A DNA stretch of 64,000 nt, taken from Lutraria lutraria (Eukaryota > Mollusca > Bivalvia > Venerida > Mactridae). Below are positions 60,387 to 64,000 of this stretch, piece after piece. The stretch lies in NCBI GenBank assembly GCA_964023205.1, contig OZ026839.1, positions 12,926,386-12,990,385 of the forward strand. The letters run 5' to 3'. The notes under the pieces are model-generated. The model did not search any database, was not told the origin of the DNA, and saw only the letters and a program-made list of their open reading frames with translations. The position numbers were made by a program, and so were the translations under genes. How positions within the stretch are numbered: the first letter of the stretch is position 1; each line of letters opens with the position of its first letter.

Positions 60387-61033
60387 TACCTCACCCCTGT
60401 TTCCAATGTAAAGTCGCCTATACCTGAGCGGGCATTAATTTTTAATAACACACTGTAATAATACATACGCAGAAATAATGCGCGTACAGTACAAACAGAT
60501 TTTCGGTTATTAGATCATTTTCCATTTGTTTGACGAGTTGTTTATAATAAAATCTGTTCTATATTGTACATTCTGCTTGAAAATACTTTAAATTAGACCA
60601 CAATTTCGTTTACTGAGTTTGAAGCGCTAATAAAAGCTTGATAGTCTCTTTAATGTCACAGCTTATGAAAATGTTGTGACATCATATTTTTCTTTTTATA
60701 TATCTATGAAATCTTCGGTATAATAAAATAAATATCACATGTCTGAGAGGGCGTTATTAAAAATCGCCAACCCTCGGTCAAGATTATTTTTTCTCGCGCG
60801 GACAATTTTTAATAACGCTCTCTGATTAATTTGATATTTATATATTGTCAGCGCGAGAAAAATAGTGTTGACTGAGGCAGCGCCGAGTTCAACATTACTT
60901 TTTCGAGAGCTGGCGATTTTTAATAACTGAAAATCTGATTGAAGTGTACAAGCATCATTTCTGCGCATGTGTTATTAAAAGTTATTGCCCGCTCAGGTAC
61001 AGGCGACTTTAAATTTGAAACGGGAGTGAGGTA
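60387..61033. mobile_element. Foldback/MITE-like element beside the B2 stop codon
   Basis: Left arm TACCTCACCCCTGTTTCC (60387) continues to AAAGTCGCCTATACCTGAGC. The right arm is its inverse, ending GGGAGTGAGGTA (61033). The arms match over about 70 bp. A smaller nested inverted set (GAGGGCGTTATTAAAAATCG against CGATTTTTAATAAC) lies inside, and a related stretch extends left to about 60345. A TA target is possible. It is absent from B1 and ends 17 bases past the B2 stop codon, so it probably forms part of the B2 3' UTR. Confidence 0.75.
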
Positions 61034-61050
61034 TAATAGAAATATTTCAC

Positions 61051-63384
61051 TTACATTTCTGTGTCTCCCTTTGCAAGACGAACTAGCAGATTCTGAATGA
61101 AGCTATAATCAACTTCCTTTTCATCTTCTGTTTCAAAGTTGTAGCTAACAGTATTAAGTAAGGAAGAAGGTACATCTGACTGCCTTGTTTTGGTGGAGAC
61201 GAGGGTCAAGAAATTACCATGACCCCTTTCCAAAACAAGCTTTTTGGTCATTTCAAAATTCTCCATCAAATGTCTATCGTTGCGTTTAGAGTCATGTTCA
61301 AAGTCGTAGATTATAAGGAAGTGGTTAGATTGTTTCACATTTTTTTCAAGTATTTGATCTTCTGACTTTCCAAACTCTATAATGTCGAGTGTGTTAAGAG
61401 TCGCTGTTACACCTAGCGTGGTTAGTATTTCATGTATTTCCATTCCGTTGTCTTCATTTCCGGGGTCGCAGAGAATATATATTCTGAAAGCTGTTTTGCC
61501 AATTCCTTCTCCAGTTTTTTTGCGATCTTTATCAGAGCGTGCAGACAGCCTTTTGGCATAGTTCTCTCGACAAAATTCGAATGCATTGTCAAATCTTAAT
61601 CGGGCTACTTCTTTATCGCCATTGTAGTATGCATCCATCGCAGCGTCTACATTACCCTGTATATATACATGTATTTTCTTTTTGACACAATCTGTCCACG
61701 TAGGAAGGCACTTCAATATCCCCAATACAACACCCGCGTCATCAAATTTCTCCATTTTCCAATAATGTTCAATCATTTCTAGATGTATCTCTGCTCTTTC
61801 TCCCTCCGTAGAAGCCATTGCTAGAAGTTTAGAAAGTACGTCTACGGCATCTCCATATGCTTTGATTTTCTTGTATAAGAAAATAAGATCTTTCAAAGTC
61901 TGTTTAGTCTTTGCTTCCCCCAAAAGCAATGATTGAAGAGTTGGTACAGATTCCCAACTATTAGCAAGCTCGGGTAAGTTAGCAACTATGTTGCATGAAA
62001 TTTCGAGTGATTTTTTAAAATACACTTTCATGTTCTCGAGTTTTTTCGTATTTTCTAAAGATGCACTCTTTAATGTATCTTGTATGCAAAATCCTAATTG
62101 TTCATATACATTTGCACGAAGCACTAGAGATAATCGTTTATTACTCAGCAAGCTTTTGAATGTTTCAAAAGCTAGTTCGATTTGATTAGTTTGTCGAAAG
62201 ACGAATCCTTTATCGTACGTTGCCTCATTGTTAATAGCCAATTCATTCGCAGCATCAATGTTTTTAATGATTTCCTCGACTGATTCTTTGTGTTCATCCA
62301 AATCAATGTACTTGATTACTTTGGGACTTTTTATCCAGGTATTCTTTGCCATTTCATCATTTGCTTTTTGTTCAGTATCAGATTCCTTTCGATTTTCAGG
62401 TATTGTATTTTCTAACTGAATCTTCAAAACTGAGGCCAAATGATGATGGCTAAAGGATGTAGGTCGGATTTTAATGGTCTCCTTAAAAAAGTAGATGGAT
62501 TTATCTACATTTAGGCTAGATTCGTAGTGTCTTCCACATCGATCTAGTACAAACGTATCGTCTTCTTGCAGTCCAAAGGCTTTCTCAAAATACTCATCTG
62601 CTGTCATGTGAAGATCAGGGTCCTCGGGTAGAATATCTTTAACTTGGACTGAACGTAAATAGCCTTTTGATTTGATATCGTCCATAATCTCGCCGAGCAA
62701 AACATACGCTCTCGGTTTATAGAATTTACAAATATCTGATTTCCCATCACTCTTAATTATGTTTCTGCACAATTCACAAACAGAGGCACAGTGTGTTTCT
62801 GTAACTACAAGATCGGATTCATTGCAAACATTGGACGTTTTGAAAAGACGTGACTGAGCAAGAGCACATCCAAATGACCAAATACAAATATTATCCTCAA
62901 CATTTAGACTGGCAGTTTTGAACAAAACCTCGTGATAAATCTCATAAGCCTTTTTGTAAAACTGAATTCCCAATCGTGCATAGGTATACGCAATTTCAGC
63001 TTTTGCCTCGATCATTTTTAAGGTATTGCTTTCTGTGGCAACAAGTTGTTCACATATGTCTCTGATCTCAGGATAATTATCTTCGGTTTTCAACAAAATC
63101 CAACCACGATTACACAGACCTATGATATTGCCTGGGCACAGGTCCAGGGACTTTTGGTTATATGCAAAAGCACCTTCTGGGTCCTTGATGCAGAATTTCA
63201 AAAATGAGATTAAGTTTAACGCCCTACACTTTTCCATCTGACTTTTATGATTGTCTAATTCTTCGATCAGGTCTTTTAATTTCAGTTTTATGTAACGCTT
63301 AGTTAAGTTAGTTATCTCGCTAGCAATTGAAAATGAGCTAAAGTAGTTCAGCAATTTGTCCTCAAATTCTTTTTCTGTTTCCAT
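61051..63384 (-). CDS. IFIT-like TPR protein with C-terminal TIR-like domain (copy B2)
   Basis: This is a 777-codon intronless frame, the block 2 partner of B1. It keeps IIGLCNRGWILLKT, AEIAYTYARLG, PRAYVLLG and EYFEKAFGLQEDD, and the TIR-like FRIYILCDPGN, ATLNTLD, HFLIIYD and LMENFEMTKK (Glu711). An 11-residue linker segment of B1 (around NKIASVVNCKN) is absent. The first 170 residues differ from B1 at about 20%, although the DNA there differs by only about 15%, which suggests relaxed or diversifying selection on the TPR part. The TIR-like part differs by about 14%. The stop context ATGTAAGTG has the same donor-like GTAAGT as B1. A foldback element abuts the 3' side. Likely cytosolic; function inferred from architecture only. 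Confidence 0.9.
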   Translation of the reverse strand: METEKEFEDKLLNYFSSFSIASEITNLTKRYIKLKLKDLIEELDNHKSQMEKCRALNLISFLKFCIKDPEGAFAYNQKSLDLCPGNIIGLCNRGWILLKTEDNYPEIRDICEQLVATESNTLKMIEAKAEIAYTYARLGIQFYKKAYEIYHEVLFKTASLNVEDNICIWSFGCALAQSRLFKTSNVCNESDLVVTETHCASVCELCRNIIKSDGKSDICKFYKPRAYVLLGEIMDDIKSKGYLRSVQVKDILPEDPDLHMTADEYFEKAFGLQEDDTFVLDRCGRHYESSLNVDKSIYFFKETIKIRPTSFSHHHLASVLKIQLENTIPENRKESDTEQKANDEMAKNTWIKSPKVIKYIDLDEHKESVEEIIKNIDAANELAINNEATYDKGFVFRQTNQIELAFETFKSLLSNKRLSLVLRANVYEQLGFCIQDTLKSASLENTKKLENMKVYFKKSLEISCNIVANLPELANSWESVPTLQSLLLGEAKTKQTLKDLIFLYKKIKAYGDAVDVLSKLLAMASTEGERAEIHLEMIEHYWKMEKFDDAGVVLGILKCLPTWTDCVKKKIHVYIQGNVDAAMDAYYNGDKEVARLRFDNAFEFCRENYAKRLSARSDKDRKKTGEGIGKTAFRIYILCDPGNEDNGMEIHEILTTLGVTATLNTLDIIEFGKSEDQILEKNVKQSNHFLIIYDFEHDSKRNDRHLMENFEMTKKLVLERGHGNFLTLVSTKTRQSDVPSSLLNTVSYNFETEDEKEVDYSFIQNLLVRLAKGDTEM

Positions 63385-64000
63385 GATGAGTGTCTGTGTT
63401 GTTTCAAATTAGGTTTCAAAATAATTATTCTTGTTAAGCTCTTCTTTCACAATGGTCTGTTCATGGCTGACAAATGTTAAAACTTTCCATAACTTTCAAA
63501 ATAATTTGTCAGTTACTCTTAGTTCCTGATGCAGTCATTGTAATGTTCGTGTTATGTCTGTAATATAAAAAAAATAATTTATGAAACAGTAAAAATTCAG
63601 TTAAGTTATTCAAATACTTAGTAGCGTGTGTGTGATGGTGGATGCATGCGTGCGAAGGTGCGAGGGTGTGTGCGTGCTGTTTGTGGCAATTGGCGTTATG
63701 CATACTGCCTTCATCCAAGTGGTCACAGAAAACACGTTTCGAGAAATGGGTTCGAACTAAAGAACTGTTGTCCGTTCATCTCACATGGACGGATTTAATG
63801 AATGCCACTTAAGCTTGTAACGCGGTTCAAATTAGTAATTACCCACAAAAAGCTGATTCACATGAAAAACTACCCATATACAAAATTGTGTCCGACACTA
63901 CATTTTACACTAATGCACTGATTGATCTCAATTTTGTATGCGCTAAAATCAGTAAGTTATTATTGAATACATCGTGTTATACACTGCAGTGCGTCCGAAA
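63385..64000. other. 5' flank of B2, no gene seen
   Basis: Matches 23650-24260 up to about 63875, after which similarity to block 1 stops. GT-rich simple sequence at about 63625-63680. No ORF is supported. Confidence 0.45.

Larger units (their letters stand above)
37275..63875. repeat. Segmental duplication block 2 (A2-P1 remnants-B2)
   Basis: Colinear with block 1. At the left edge the offset is exactly 37274 bases, and A2 has the same 796-codon length as A1. It differs by a single 1412-bp unit, two deletions within the P1 region, an 1865-bp tandem duplication, and insertions at about 50437-51637, 52115-55455, 59200-60030 and 60387-61033. Block 1 shows the empty sites. Confidence 0.9.

Noticed and set aside
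1..63875. Blocks as simple allelic copies
   Set aside because: Not fully excluded, but different divergence levels along the block, a unique 13-kb spacer and many structural differences favour true paralogous duplication. Left as a check in findings.

Overview
The window is AT-rich, intron-poor nuclear DNA from an animal, most likely a bivalve mollusc (inference). The clues are interspersed elements built on 140-170 bp internal tandem units with hairpin ends, tRNA-derived SINE-like repeats, and large intronless genes for TPR proteins. No bacterial or organellar gene organisation is visible.

The protein-coding content is one multigene family, always on the minus strand. Three intact full-length genes plus a fourth, near-identical copy are present: A1 (62-2452), B1 (21283-23649), A2 (37336-39726) and B2 (61051-63384). 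There is also a frameshifted copy, P1 (13380-15762), and several fragments (4507-4660, 41787-41940, 47636-47910, 49501-49775). Each intact gene is one uninterrupted ORF of 777-796 codons. It encodes about 640 residues of TPR-type helices that resemble interferon-induced IFIT proteins, fused to a C-terminal domain of about 145 residues with the strand/helix order of a TIR-like fold. No signal peptide or membrane segment is seen, so a cytosolic sensor/adaptor or effector of innate immunity is the likely role (inference).

The layout is a very large direct duplication. Block 1 (1 to about 24260, cut by the window edge) carries A1-P1-B1. Block 2 (37275 to about 63875) carries A2, P1 remnants and B2. 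The blocks match at about 98-99% near the A genes and at roughly 85-90% around the B genes. They differ by indels: block 1 has a 1412-bp tandem duplication. In block 2, P1 has been cut down to a 275-bp fragment by two deletions and then tandemly doubled in an 1865-bp unit. Block 2 also has several transposon insertions whose empty sites are visible in block 1.

The spacer between the blocks (about 24.3-37.3 kb) holds a 26-bp minisatellite of about 48 copies, SINE-like, hAT-like and foldback elements, a decayed PIF/Harbinger transposon, a 21-bp repeat array, and the 3' flank of A2 with a 40-bp minisatellite. On the plus strand, upstream of the TPR genes, lie decayed ORFs, one of which looks like the remains of a separate TIR domain.

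The most noteworthy biology is the IFIT-like TPR plus TIR-like architecture in an actively duplicating, converting and decaying array. Between A1 and A2, variation is concentrated in one TPR segment. Exact boundaries, identities and family names were judged by eye without alignment or database searches.
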